DNA of 64,000 nt, from NCBI GenBank assembly GCA_022376515.1, contig WTXI01000006.1, positions 806,001 to 870,000 of the forward strand. Reading direction: 5' to 3'. This document shows positions 34,765 to 46,188 of the stretch, in pieces (positions within the stretch are counted from its first letter, which is position 1; every line of letters begins with the position of its first letter). This DNA comes from Lactifluus volemus (taxonomy: Eukaryota; Basidiomycota; Agaricomycetes; Russulales; Russulaceae). The position numbers and the translations under genes were made by a program. The notes under the pieces were generated by a model. The model saw only the letters and a list, made by a program, of their open reading frames with translations. It was not told the origin of the DNA and did no database searches.

Positions 34765-37717
34765 TCAGCCTTCCGTTTTTACAACTTCCCCCTCTGATCC
34801 CTGCTCTCCGCTCGTGCTGCTCGCACCAATACCAAGGTCCTGTGGCGTAAACGTGACATCAAAAGTGCTCCCAGAGCTGGTTACGTAATCGGGAAAGGAT
34901 AGGCCTCCTGGGTGAACACCTCCAAGAGTGTCGTCTTGCGCTCCCGAAGCATCCATGAAGGGAGGCAAGCCATAATTGTCAGGCGCGAAACCTGTCGAGG
35001 ATGGATCGAGCGGACCAGAGGGGTATGATTCTTGCTGCAAAGCGGCGAGCATGCTCGAAGCTGTGGGAGTGTTCCCGAGAAGATGAGCGGGTTGATTGCT
35101 GCCGAAAGAGTCCTGTCCGATCATCGGAGAAAGTGTAATAAAGTGTTGCTGCATGACAGGTTCAACAGATGCAGCAACAGATGTTGTTGAGAGTGCGACG
35201 TTTCGCAGAACGTTCAACGCGATCCAGTCGCTGGTTATGCGCTTTAACGTCAAGTGTGTGTGAAGTGACTAGCCAAAAAACTTACTCCAAGAATAACTTT
35301 AAGATTTGGTACGCGCCGAACGTCGGATCGCTGCGGATGGTCTAGAGGATTGGCTGTAAGTGAAAAGAAAAAATGAGAAGGAGATCGACGCACAAGATCC
35401 CTCATGACCTGGCTCGTCACATATCCCCATCGGATCAGGACGCTTCGCGAGCTCATTGTACCTCTGTCTTCTGCGCCGGAGCCAGCGCCCATGAGTCGCT
35501 CACAACACTTGTCTGCCCACGCCATTATGTCTCGTACAGGCTCAGCGCTCTTGGCAAGGTTGTCCATTAGGCCTCGGAATTCAACTTCCAATAATTGAAT
35601 AAGGTCTTCGTGACGGCAGTTGCAGACGAGTGCCGACTGATTTCTAACGGACTCGAAGTCAATCTTTTCCCAAGATCGACGCATCTCCGCAAGCTGCTTT
35701 TGATTGGTGAGGACAGTATTCAAAGCTTGAGTGACTTGGTAGATGTCGAGGAATCGCACTGGTACAAATCAACGACTGAGAGTGATTGCTGTAGTAAAAA
35801 CACAACTTACAGACAAGATGGCCGAAACGTGCACCTAGCTCGACTTTGGGCTCTACAAAGGTATTTCCATATCCTTCAAGGGACACGAGCAGGATTTTCT
35901 CCATCTTGTCCGCCAGCTGACGCAGACTCGCCAGGGATGCCGCCTGAATAGATGAGAGTAGTTGCGAACGTAATTGTTCCAAAATTTCCTGGATCATCCG
36001 TATTAGTATACAGCTCAGCTATAAGTTCCTGATGAAGACACACATCATAAACGATTGCATCGCCCTTTGCCATAAGCCCAGCAATCGCCGGGGCATGAGC
36101 CACTTCTCGATGATTGCCGCTCAAGTTGGTCCAGAAAGAACGTATGTGCATCTCGAACTGGTCGAAGCGGAAGAAACGGACACTGTCCAGCAAAGCATCC
36201 AAGTGGTCCATAAACCAACCCCATAATTCACGTGCAACTACGCTGTGTGCCGACACAGAAGAACTGGAGCCAAGGGCTTCCTCAATGGACGGGAAGTGGG
36301 GCAACTGACGGACAGACATCGATTGCTGAGGAGGCAGATAGGAGCCGGATGCGACAGTTGACTGGGGTTGAGACTGCATCGACACCGATCCATCTTGGCC
36401 CGTAAGTCGCCTTATCGGGGCCTGTGGGGGGTAGGAACCAGCTCGGGGGGCCGCTTGTGCTTGCGCAAGGATGGTAGCAGCTGTGGGCGTCTTCTCTATG
36501 AGGTCTTCAGCGTAAAGAACCGGACTTTTGACCCATTATTCAGGGCGAGGGAATTCCGCTTTGACGCATTACCGGAGCTTGCCCCCTCTGAATCGTCCTC
36601 TTCGTCTTCATCAGAACGGTCCTCTCCTCGCAACGACGCCTCGGCCTGTTCGCTCGCAAGGCGAGCAGCATTAACAGACTGCTGCGCAGCGGTATTGTTA
36701 GATTTCCTGATGTAATCTTGCAGCCATTCAGCCTCTGCTGACGTTGCTGGGCGGATTCCACAATCTGCATAGCAGACCCGACGTTATGACAAGAAAATCA
36801 ACAATTGGTTGCAACTTACAATGGTATTTGCTGTTCCCCCTCACACCCAGGCGCCGCGTCTTGATCGTGGGAAAGCATAGCCTGATCGCCTTGCCTAGCG
36901 TGGCTGTGTTGATGTGAGGAATCCCATACTGATCGCACACTCTCCGGTAAGAGAAGTAGAGTCCTTGACGTGGGACGTTTCCATCGGGGTAGGGAGCATA
37001 GTTAGCCGTCAACCTGAAACAAATTTAGGATTACTGGCAAGTAAGGGGTCAACGGTCATCAACTCACCAGGCTTGAACAAAAATCTGCTTCGCACGATCT
37101 GATGCACTGGTCGTTGTGGCTGCACGAACGTTAGCAGCGAGTTTTTCGAGGGTATGATCAGGGCTGAGCGTCATGCGCCCAAAGGCGCCGGTGGCGTGAA
37201 TGGTTTCTTGGCTCGAAACGACATGGCCGCCGGGAAACATGGATGGGTAGTCGGCAGGGGATCCGGCGGCAAGGAACATGGAAGGATCTTCTGTCTCGCT
37301 GGAGGACGAATGGACGCTGTCTGCATCCCGAGGATAGGGAGAGGCAGCGGCCCTCGCCCGAATGTGGGAGGCACGAATATGGTTCTTCAGGGCGGGATTA
37401 GTAAGATTGTGATTGGGAGGGGAGTCGGCAGAAGAGATGAGATCGGAGGAAGAGAGGGGAAAGGTGGACGAGGGATGGGTGAGGTTGCGTATATGCGAGT
37501 CGGGGTTCGCTCGAGGTTGATAGGAAGTGCGAAAGAGGTCCTCGGCAGAAAGCGGTCCCATATTCGACGCGGTACGCAAAACCCCACCCTGGGAAGACTG
37601 GGGCCTAGAATTAGGTGAGGATGAGACCGAGTTTGAACGCGAATGATTGTGGTGCATTGGCATAAAATCGAGAGGTAGATTCGAAGCCATCGAATGATAA
37701 TTGACCGCGGTGGCCAT
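34765..37717 (-). CDS. RFX1: RFX-family winged-helix transcription factor (one apparent frameshift)
   Basis: Fungal relatives include yeast Crt1/Rfx1 (DNA-damage repressor), S. pombe Sak1 and Aspergillus RfxA. Start ATG 37715-37717. The first 200 residues are Ser/Pro-rich. The RFX DNA-binding domain follows over two introns: WLTANYAPYPDGNVPRQGLY, FSYRRVCDQYGIPHINTATL, then GKAIRLCFPTIKTRRLGVRG and NSKYHC. An acidic Ser-rich linker precedes the extended RFX region (IEEALGSSSS, ELWGWFMDHLDALLDSVRFF, then LRQLADKMEKILLVSLEG), and the tail is Gly/Ser/Asp-rich, stop TGA 34765-34767. One A appears lost at about 36527 (TCAAAAGTCC), putting LALNNGSK and PVLYADLIEK-type sequence in different frames. 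Domain identity is certain; regulated genes are unknown. Confidence 0.92.
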
Positions 37718-38280
37718 GCAAAATTAGTGGAGGGGGGATAAGCAAGGGAGGAAAAAAAAAAAAAGGTTCAGTCAGTGGCTGTGGTAGGTGATAGTCGAGT
37801 AAAGGACAGTGTAAGCCGTTCTTGGGGTCTAGCTGCGGACCAGCCGGAAGACGATGAACGGGGATACGAATTAACGTGAAAGGGAGATGGTTGGGATGAA
37901 AGATAGAGAGAGAAAAGAGTTAAGGAGAGAGGGTCGGGAGGGGAAGAAGAGTAAGAAACAAAAAAAAAAGTGCACACGTCAAGAGAGAAGGCACGGCACA
38001 GCCCCTAGTATAGAGGGATATATTGGAATATAGGTCCCCGCTAAATGGGGAGGGACAAGAAAGACCAGACAAGGGATAGAGAGGACAGTACAGTAGGTAA
38101 GGGATGAAAAAGCAATTTGTCGAGTCGACACTTGTTGTTCGTGGTCAAGGCAACCCGGCTCCCTTTATCATCCAGTCCCGTACCGCATCCCGGATTCAAT
38201 CCTTTTCTCACAAGCTATCCCCCTGTGTCCCCCTTCCGTTTGATGATCTATCATTGGCTTATCCAATGTTCCCATCATGA
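37718..38280. promoter_or_regulatory. RFX gene upstream region
   Basis: Upstream of the RFX start and behind the PPN1 stop. On the minus strand it is strongly pyrimidine-rich, with runs of T (about 37751-37763 and 37960-37970) and CT tracts, as expected for a long fungal 5' leader. No coding sequence is supported. Confidence 0.4.
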
Positions 38281-40760
38281 TTATTCCCCCATGAACATAT
38301 ATTGCTTGAACCGTTTTCGTAGCTTCTTCCTTGACGGATCACCTAGTCGTCGTGCCAATTCTACCCACGACGGTATCGTTAGGTCATCCATCTCATATGG
38401 CGCCATCTTGGACGACGTCACATTCCCTTCCCTTAGGGATTTCGGAAGTTGCTTGAGTGGTATCGGGTATTGAAACTCTGGTCTTCCCTCCACATCCCCG
38501 GGATGGAGCGCGTCGAGTCTGTATGTCAAATACTCCAGTTTGAATTTCGGTTTCCTCGTCTCGTCCACGAGACGTTTTTCCGGAATATAATACTGAACGT
38601 TGCCTGTTACGCCAACCCTCGTTAATGGTAGCAACTAACGCACCTGGGCATATCCCAGCGGGGACCAGAGTGAATTGATCCGACTAGGCGCGTCGGGATC
38701 AGAATGCCAGGGTTGATCAAATTTGCACCGCCACGAGTCCTCGTATTTCTTTTTCTTACACAGCTTCTGTTTGTCACCGCCCCCCCGTTGCTTTCCGTGC
38801 TTCCGTTTAGGCTTCTTACTCTTTACATATGCACTGTCGCGGGCTTGTGTGATATTGTAGGTGTAGATGCGGAAGGATGGGAGGTACGGATTCGGAACCA
38901 CAGAGGGGGAGACGTTGACTACCCCGTAGTTGTCGTGATCTGTCTCCCCTTTCTTCGGCAGGTTGCTGAAGTCATCAACGAGACTGTCATATAACCTCTT
39001 ACGCCCCTTCAACGTGATATTGTCCACAGGCGTCAAATCCGATTCCGATAGAAATTCTAGGTCTCCCGCTTCCAATAAAAAGAACTGTGAACTTAAATCA
39101 GTGACCACGCCAGTACGGTGTGGGGCGATAACATATACATGATCATTATTCATGTGCTGCGAGAGCGAACTCAATAATGATCACACCACGTAGCCACGTT
39201 GACTCACTCCGTACAAGTGCCCGAGAATTGTGTCTTGGAACCGAAGGGATAATTCCACATAACGAACATACTTGTAGACAAAATGCAGATCAGACCGGGC
39301 AGTGCGCGATGTTGTCAAGGGTACTGACACATTCTGGAAAGTAGTTCCCTGGAGACGGTGGTACGTGTCCAGAGAGCCAAACCTAGAGAGACCATCAAAA
39401 AGGCACACCGTACATAACCACATACAGTACCCGCATCTGTCGCTTTCGGAACATTTTTAACTGCACTTCGAGCCAATCGAACTGGAGGTTGCCAGGGTCA
39501 TCTGGTTCACGGAATTCACATCCTCCAACGACTATTTCGCTAGAATTTAGTGACGTACCAGGAGGGGTCGGCGCTCAGTACTCACCTTTGTTGGAGTCAT
39601 AGAAGTACATAGTATTCAAACTAATGACTGCGATCTCTCCCGGGATAACCTCGACAGAAAAATATGCTCCCCGTCGAAACACCTGATAGGATGAGAAGGG
39701 GACGAAAGCGTTCCATATACTTGGTTGCCAAGACATGAGTGGCAGTTTGGGCAATGACCGAAATGAATGTCCTTACGACAAAAAGCGGTCGATGATGTTG
39801 TTGGGACCTGAAAGTACTAGATTAGCGCAAAACCTATTGGATCCGAGTAGCTAGCTAGCCTGCAGGAAGAATGTTCTGCAAATTATTGCATCAGGAAATC
39901 ATCATAGCGATAAGGAAAGACTAGCTACATGTGCTGTATTATGAGGTCGTAAGAGGTGACACAAGCCAAATGGGGTGAAAACACGCACGCCATACATCGT
40001 TATTGCCTGTAGTTAAAGCATCCATACTTGAGTCAGACACCCCCGAAGATGAATGTTTGCAAACTCGCCTAGGCTGGGTACTACAGGAACACCCTTGTTG
40101 AGAAAGATATCTTCCATTGCCATCGCAAGCATGCTATTGAGATCACAAATCTCATTCAATGTCCGCGGAATTTTGCGGTCATTATCGTGGCTTGCAAGGA
40201 CATCTTTGATTAGAGCAACGCCTCGAGTGTTTGAATTGTAGAGCCGCGCCCTTACCGAGCATTATCACCCGTCCCTGCAAACAGAAATGGTTTCGAGGTA
40301 ATCTATACGAACATGGCATTCGAACATACAGATAACGAAATCAATCTCTGATGCCCAATTCTTGTCCAGAAATTTGAGAGTGAAATTTGTCAATGGAAAA
40401 GGTGAGTCGCATTCACTGAGAGCTGCTTGATTGGTGTGAGGCGAACGGTCGGCCAAACGACACACCTGAACGGAGTTCCATAGTACCCAGAGCGCGATTT
40501 CTCTTTCCGGGGCTTTTTCCTATGGCATGCGGAAGACTCAGATGCATCGACTTTATAGTGCGGATCAGGGTGGATGTCGGTTATGTGGAGGAAGCGGCCA
40601 TGTAACTTAGGCGGCGCAAGTGGGACTGATCCGAAGTCTAAAGACAAGCTCCGAGTGCAGCAATAGGCAAGAACATACTAGAGAAAGGCTCTTGTATGGG
40701 CCAAGGAAATGCCTGGAGCAGCCAAGAGGTCCCAAGGATGAAGATAGTCAAGGAGAACAT
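38281..40760 (-). CDS. PPN1: vacuolar endopolyphosphatase, metallophosphoesterase family
   Basis: Cleaves long polyphosphate chains in the vacuole. ATG 40758-40760 begins a hydrophobic signal anchor (MFSLTIFILGTSWLLQAFPW). Catalytic motifs follow in order: FLHITDIHPDPHY, ECDSPFPLTNFTLKFLDKNW, WTGDNARHDND, and PSLGNNDVWPHN with NILPAGPNNIIDRF. Then come RGAYFSVEVIPGEIAVISLN and, later, the C-terminal NSLWSPLGYAQ and VQYYIPEKRLVDE, ending at TAA 38281-38283. Reading the WPHN motif requires a 5-base micro-exon at 39929-39933. Two introns begin with GC (40007-40068 and 39808-39859). A Lys/Arg-rich insert (KSKKPKRKHGKQRGGG) sits before the C-terminal region. All junctions then fit in phase and no base is missing. 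Divergent from the orphan at 41338. Confidence 0.92.
39929..39933 (-). other. PPN1: 5-base micro-exon of PPN1
   Basis: The bases CACAT on the minus strand are bounded by ACAG before and GTAG after. The upstream exon ends with TGG C and the downstream exon starts AAC ATT. Including these five bases gives TGG CCA CAT AAC (Trp-Pro-His-Asn), the motif expected after GNND in endopolyphosphatases. No other splice choice I found supplies Pro-His in frame. Confidence 0.7.
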
Positions 40761-41337
40761 GCTGAATGTAGCATTTCAAGCAATTGCGCTCAGGATGACA
40801 ATTATGTAGCGCCTAGTTGTTTTAGGGTTATCCTAAGATGTGACCCCTGATACCGCGTAAACTATATAAGTGACTTATAACCCTAATAATTATTACATAT
40901 TAGCTAATGAAACCGGAAATCGGGATAAGATGTGGCCGTGGCTTGGTAATCCCTACATGTTCGAACGTGCGAAATTCTGGGGTCCTTGACAAGATAAAAC
41001 TGACTCACTTCCATCCTATCCTGCTCACGTTCGTCACCTGTTCGCGCCCCGCTCCGTCATTGACGCGTGTAAAATTTGCTTTTCAACCTTTACGTGACCC
41101 CCACCTTATCATTACAAGCTTCTTGTCGCCCAGCCATCTATATAAATCCAACTCGGGTCCTTGCCACCCTTTGTAACCCACTCCTTGTTATTGTCCCAGT
41201 CACTCTCAATGGACCGCTTCCTTGCCCCTCACTCTCCCGAAGCCCAGGCCCACTCCCTCGTCACGTCTGTATCGGTTTTCAACTTATCTCTCACTTGACT
41301 GACCAGGTCCTGTAGAGAAAGCTTTCCATCATGGGAC
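40761..41337. promoter_or_regulatory. divergent promoter, PPN1 / orphan gene, with TATA box
   Basis: 577 bases between outward-facing starts. A good TATA element (TATATAAA, 41139-41146) lies about 190 bases before the + strand ATG, so a long 5' leader is likely on that side. The left half is AT-rich (40860-40910). No gene recognised. Confidence 0.45.
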
Positions 41338-41788
41338 ATGGATCACCCATCCCTCGACGAGACCCTCATAGCTGGTTGCGCGTCCTACCAGGCTCTGAGC
41401 CGCTATCTCACTGGTGCCGACCTGGTATTCCCCCCTCGCACAAGAAAAGAGCTTGAGAACGTATTGTGAGTGGAGCTATATAATCTATGTGCATCATTTG
41501 TCCATACTTTCCCAAGACGTCGTTATTCCTACGACGCCATCCACAACATCATCGCAAGGGCGCGGAATTCCCTGGCACCTGGCGGCTATAGCCGAGTAAG
41601 TGCCCCGCTCCTCTATTCATTGAATAGCTTCTGAATCTGTATATTAGGTGTGCCATATCGCAGAGAGCTCTCTGCACAACGTCCTCGATTCGGATGACAA
41701 CGTTGCTGTGTTGTTATCTCTGCACACCTCCACCAGTGGCGACCATGGTGTTCCTGACCGTTCGTCTCCTCGACATATCAAAATATGA
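41338..41788 (+). CDS. orphan small protein
   Basis: Three exons join in phase: ATG 41338 to about 41466, about 41520-41595, and about 41649-41788 (TGA 41786-41788), giving about 115 residues. It starts MDHPSLDETLIAGCASYQAL and continues GADLVFPPRTRKELENVL, YDAIHNIIARARNSLAPGG and CHIAESSLHNVLDSDDNVAV. Mixed polar and helical, without signal peptide or membrane segment. I do not recognise it. Support comes from clean GT..AG introns, coding-like composition and the TATA box upstream. Confidence 0.5.
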
Positions 41789-42395
41789 TTTATTTCTTTT
41801 TTCCGAGCTTGTGGTTCTCCACCTTAATATTGGCGACGTTATTATGGTGTATAATTTTTTCTACCTGTATTCAGTCACCCCACGTTTTCACCTTCAAGTG
41901 TATCCTAAGTTCATATCCTACCGTAGATAGGTAGTTGCAAAAGTATGTAATGTTATTCCAGATGCATCGGATAGCTGGACGCGCAACACTGCTGCGGACT
42001 TCGGGTGGAAATTGATACAGATTCCGAGACAAAGATTTTAAGATAAGATAAGCGTTTATTAAAACCCGAGGGTACGGCTCTTTCTGCGAGCCATGACCCG
42101 GATGCCCGGAATTGAAAGCAAAGGCCGCCGCAGCCTCGAGGCAAGGTTCGAGATTTCCGTTTGTCGGTGCTCCCCCCAGAAAAAGAAACCCTAAAGCCTC
42201 CCACGTGTTGTTGGGCCTCCCTTAAAATTGTGTGCCGGTGCGGTCTATCTGCCATCCACATTCCTCGTGTGTCCACAGGAGCAGTGTCCACTCACACACC
42301 ACACGCATTTTCTACCATTACGACCACACATCTACCTCACGACAACAACGATTTTTTTTTTAAATCTTAACTCATTGTCCTCTTCCTATTTCAAG
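41789..42395. other. intergenic between orphan and MARVEL-like gene 1
   Basis: 607 bases without supported coding sequence. The left part is AT-rich 3' flank; the right part (42280-42395) is a C/T/A-rich leader typical of fungal 5' UTRs, including a run of T at 42352-42360. Confidence 0.4.
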
Positions 42396-43608
42396 ATGCG
42401 CTCGTCATCTGGTCCCGCTTACAGACACCCTTCTCAAGCCCATCTTCCTGTTTCTTCTCATTCTAAACCTCGTTTTATGTTCTTGAGGACGCCTAGTGCA
42501 ATGTTCTCAACTTTCAACATCATTCGTGCCTCTATTTATTGTACGTTCATCTCATCTGCTCAATGCGCAAAGCTTATCGCGATGATAAGCCCTTGTATTC
42601 CTATGGAGTATCATTTGCTTGGCCATCGCGGCTCACTTCCAGAGCGTACTCAGTGCCTCAGATCTCAGTGAGTTCTAGGTGACAGTCTCTGGCTCGTAGG
42701 ACATCACTGACCCATCCATAGCTCGTTTTGTACCATTTGCAATATTTGTGTCCGTGACGACCCTTGTCATCATTCTCGTGCTGTAAGTGTGCCATGCCAC
42801 TCGGTGCCTCGGCCAATATTGAACACCTTTCAGTTCTGCATTTAGCGTGAGAAGGAACATGAACCCAGTGTCGACTAGAATCGAGCTCGGTTGCTTGGGT
42901 CTCATGGGCACATTCTGGATCGGTTCGTCTTTTCTCCCTTTTCCGTATTAGCCTGGCTGATGCCGAGTTAGCACTTGGTGGCTTTCTGGCATCGTCTGCT
43001 TCTGAAACGGCAAGCGTCGAGTGTTTTGTTTCTTCAACCGATCTGACGCCTATCGATGGTGGCTGTGAGTTCTCGGCTTCATGCTTCTCAGAACTCAGAA
43101 TTTCATACTAAACCGGTGCAAGTTTCGACGGAAACATACCAAGCCCAGTATCATGTACTAGAAGCATTTTCACTATTCAATGCTATCCTCGGTGCGTGCT
43201 CCCCACGATGCACACCGAGTTCCGTGTTCGTTAACTTTGTTAACTACAGTCTTGGGATTCCTGCTACTGCTGTTTGGTTTGGCCCTCAAGCATCACCTGA
43301 AGGGTCACAAGGATGTGTGGCTTTATCCCGTCACGACTTATGACTGGTTCGGTAGCGGCTCTAAGAAGGCCAACAAGTTGCCTGCACCCGTCACCGCTTA
43401 TCGTCGTCGTACCCAACACAAATCGCCCACTGTTCCTGAGCCACCTCCGAAACGACAAGTCAGCGATAGGCGTACATATGCACCTCGTCCCCCACAGAAT
43501 CGGCAGCCTCAGATGACCTACGCTCCCCAACGGAAACCGACACGTCCACGCACCACTGACCGCTATAAACCCGACTATTACCGCCGTGATGTCTCACCCA
43601 GGAGGTGA
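42396..43608 (+). CDS. MARVEL-like four-helix membrane protein 1
   Basis: Seven exons join in phase from ATG 42396 to TGA 43606-43608. Four hydrophobic segments appear in order: RASIYSLVFLWSIICLAIAA, RFVPFAIFVSVTTLVIILVL, IELGCLGLMGTFWIALGGFL and LEAFSLFNAILVLGFLLLLF. There is a Cys-containing loop (ASVECFVSSTDL) between helices 3 and 4. The tail is cytosolic, about 90 residues, Pro/Arg/Tyr-rich (for example RRTYAPRPPQNRQPQMTYAP). Four helices with an extracellular loop before helix 4 and an Ala-Phe in helix 4 fit fungal MARVEL-domain proteins, which act at plasma-membrane domains; the exact role is unknown. Two related genes follow directly downstream. Confidence 0.72.
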
Positions 43609-43964
43609 GAGAAAAACGAAATTGTCCGTTCTCTACGGATTACACGACGGACATTTACGCGTTAAATGACAATGTGATGTATGTAGTATTGCAAGTTTAG
43701 AAATAAATAGCTATTGATTTGTACATTTTCTTTCCCGTTGGCTATTGAACCTATATCACGTGATCGTTCAGTTCGGGTCGAGTCACCGGCGGCGGCACGA
43801 GCGAGGCAATTCACCGCGGCGAAAGAAACGTTGTTTGGCTGCTTCCTGTCCAACCCCCGTTGGCCATGCCCCTTGTAGCGTGCTGGCAACACCTCTTTCA
43901 TCTGCTATACTCCAGTCTCTTTTCAACTTCTTCGTGATCATCCCTAGTCGACAGGCTTCCCGGA
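43609..43964. other. intergenic between MARVEL-like genes 1 and 2
   Basis: 356 bases on a same-strand path. There is no supported reading frame. Probable 3' UTR of gene 1 and promoter of gene 2. Confidence 0.4.
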
Positions 43965-45091
43965 ATGACCGTATTGTTCAAAAATCTGCGTACTATCGCA
44001 TATGGTAAGCATAACCTCATCGTTTTACCTGAGCCCCGCGAGAGGACCTCGTACTCTTTTTTTTCAGGCTTTGTACTTCTCTTGGCCGGTTCTGTGCTAG
44101 GCATTGCCAGTTATTTCGCCAGTCATTTCCTCCCTCACATACGACGTCAGTTACCTGTCCGTCGTTTCTGCGCTCGTTGAGCGGACTGACCATCCCTTCA
44201 GCTGCCTTCACGGCATATTCCCTCGTGGCGCCATCAATTACCGTCATTGTGCTCACTATATTGTGCGTCTCCACCCGCTGAATTCGCTTTTGGCTTGTTC
44301 CCCTCTAAATGCATCCGTCAGGTTATTCGGATCACGACCCTGGATAGATGCGATTTTCCTTCTGATTATGTCTATATCGTGGCTTGGCAAGTCAATCTTT
44401 TATGATTGCGACCCAACTAGTGCTAATGCTCGTGAAATTGAAAAAAAAAAAGCGTTGGCCGCCTGGGCAAGGTCAGCATCCGACTAGGCTTCGGTGTTTG
44501 GTAAAAGCTTAGGGTTTACCATTTAGTGATATCAACGGACCAGCCGATTGCTACGCGCTTGGATCGTCCAAAACGCCGACGTCGCATGGCAAGAGTGCGT
44601 AGTATGTCTCCCTTGCAACTCAATGGGTACTCAAAAGGGCCCTTTAGTTTCTTCAAAAGGGTTTTGTTACGAGTCCAAAATACTAGAAGCCTTCTCATGG
44701 TCTATTTTTGGCCTGCGTCTGTCTCATCCCTCCGTCACCACCGGTTTTCCGCTGATGAGACATGCAGTCCTATTTTTCTTGATGTTTGTGATCATTTGGC
44801 CAACCGGTCTCAAATTTTAGGATGGCCAGAGATTGGTACGACGACATTGATGAATTGCCTTGGTTTGGAGAGTACCCGGGATATCCTGGGGTCTCTATGT
44901 ACCCGACATATCAAGGTGTTCCCAATCCAGCACCCACAGCTGTCGCTGGACCTCTTCCGACGACAGAAAGTGAAGGTGTTATTCAACACCAACCCGGTCA
45001 TTCTATTATCATCTGGCCTGGTGTTAACGGGAACCGTCCCCGAATCGAACAGAGGCCTGGCATAGTCACCCAAAGCACATTGTCATTGTGA
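43965..45091 (+). CDS. MARVEL-like four-helix membrane protein 2 (model uncertain, probable frameshift)
   Basis: ATG 43965 begins MTVLFKNLRTIAY. After an intron come a helix GFVLLLAGSVLGIASYFASH, a second, SGLTIPSAAFTAYSLVAPSI plus TVIVLTIL, and a third, RPWIDAIFLLIMSISWLG. A Cys loop follows, then KILEAFSWSIF at about 44690 and a tail starting MARDWYDDIDELPWFGEYPG that runs Pro/Gly-rich to TGA 45089-45091. The EAFSW segment and the DWYDD tail match MARVEL proteins. The frame changes between an 11-A run (44441-44451) and about 44467 (CTGGGCAAGG). One inserted base would continue as GKVSIRLGFGVW. The intron before helix 4's end (about 44710-44766) appears to start with GC. The exons between 44480 and 44680 are not resolved. 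Confidence 0.55.
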
Positions 45092-45354
45092 ATGATCTTA
45101 TTTTTGTCCCGTTTCGGACTCGTGCGTTCCAACAAACTACATCCGACGTACAATATCACTTGCTGTAGAACATGCTTTTTACGTTTAGAATGCTATCGAG
45201 ATGATCATGCGCCAGACGCGTGCAAACCTCATGTGTGTAATGCATAACAAACCGGAGCTGAATTGGATAAAGCTCTGCGCTGTGCTGAACGACTCTTAAG
45301 AGCAACTTTTTTACGCCCCATCACGCCCCATTGTTGAGAACGAAAACCCCAGCT

Positions 45355-46188
45355 ATGTCGCTGTTCACAGGCAATCTCCGCCGATCTGTTGGAGCTGGTG
45401 AGTCGCGTGTTCGCGAGCTGAACGGTGCAAACGATCATTTCCTATCAGGGCTCGCCTCTGTTCTCACAGGGACCCTCCTTATGTGGACGCTCCCCTCGAA
45501 CCTGCGTACGTGAGCTTGCTCAGCTGTTCGTGCCACTGCAACACATGACCGACGACCACAGGAGCGTTCACACTCGCACAGACATCAGTTGCGATTCTGG
45601 CAATCGGGTTTCTCATGATATTGTGAGTGGAACCTAACACGCGCCATTCACAAAAAAAAGGGCACTCATTTGCCTTCATTTTCCCCCTACTTTACCCCCC
45701 TCTTGCTCCCCCCCCCCCTCCAGCATCGTCACCCACCATCGTAGGAATGGCACAGTTTTCACACAGGATCAGGAAGAGTTGATCTTGATAGTTACCTTTG
45801 GTCTCTTTTGGTTCGGTAAGTCTCCCCATCCCTCCCATTGTTTTGTTCCGCGTTGCTCTCGCCCCGAGGAGTTAGGGGTGCTGTGTGGCTAGCGCCACCT
45901 TCTCGGGGACGCGGATGGACCGTGGAGCAAAGAAGAGATTCGAGAGACGCTAACGTTTGTTGTGGTCATATTTAATGCAACCCATTTGGGCCATTTTATT
46001 TTGTTTTAGCATTTCTTGTCGCTTGGCGAGCGATGCGACTACGATGGAATTTTGAAGGTGAGATCGGGATGGGTGGGACACCAAGTCCGCCAAGACGTGA
46101 AGCGGGATTCACAAGAAGTGCCAGACGGGCTTGGCCTTGCTCGCCATACGACGTCGATTGCGTTGTGGAAGAATGGTCTTATTATTGA
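45355..46188 (+). CDS. MARVEL-like membrane protein 3 (short)
   Basis: Five exons join in phase: ATG 45355 (MSLFTGNLRRSVGAG), a helix LASVLTGTLLMWTLPSNL, a helix FTLAQTSVAILAIGFLMIL, then a basic loop HHRRNGTVFTQDQEE and a helix LILIVTFGLFWFAFLVAWRA. The end is a loop containing PYDVDCVVEEWSYY and a TGA at 46186-46188. The order of helices and the late Cys loop resemble the two preceding genes, but helix 4 and the cytosolic tail are missing. Either the gene is truncated or a lost base hides the last exon; the sequence after the stop stays open for about 16 codons. Third member of the tandem group. Confidence 0.55.

Noticed and set aside
44526..45065. A 179-codon open frame across MARVEL-like gene 2
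   Set aside because: It lacks an ATG at its start and runs in a different frame from the MARVEL-like segments (EAFSW, DWYDD tail), which are better supported.
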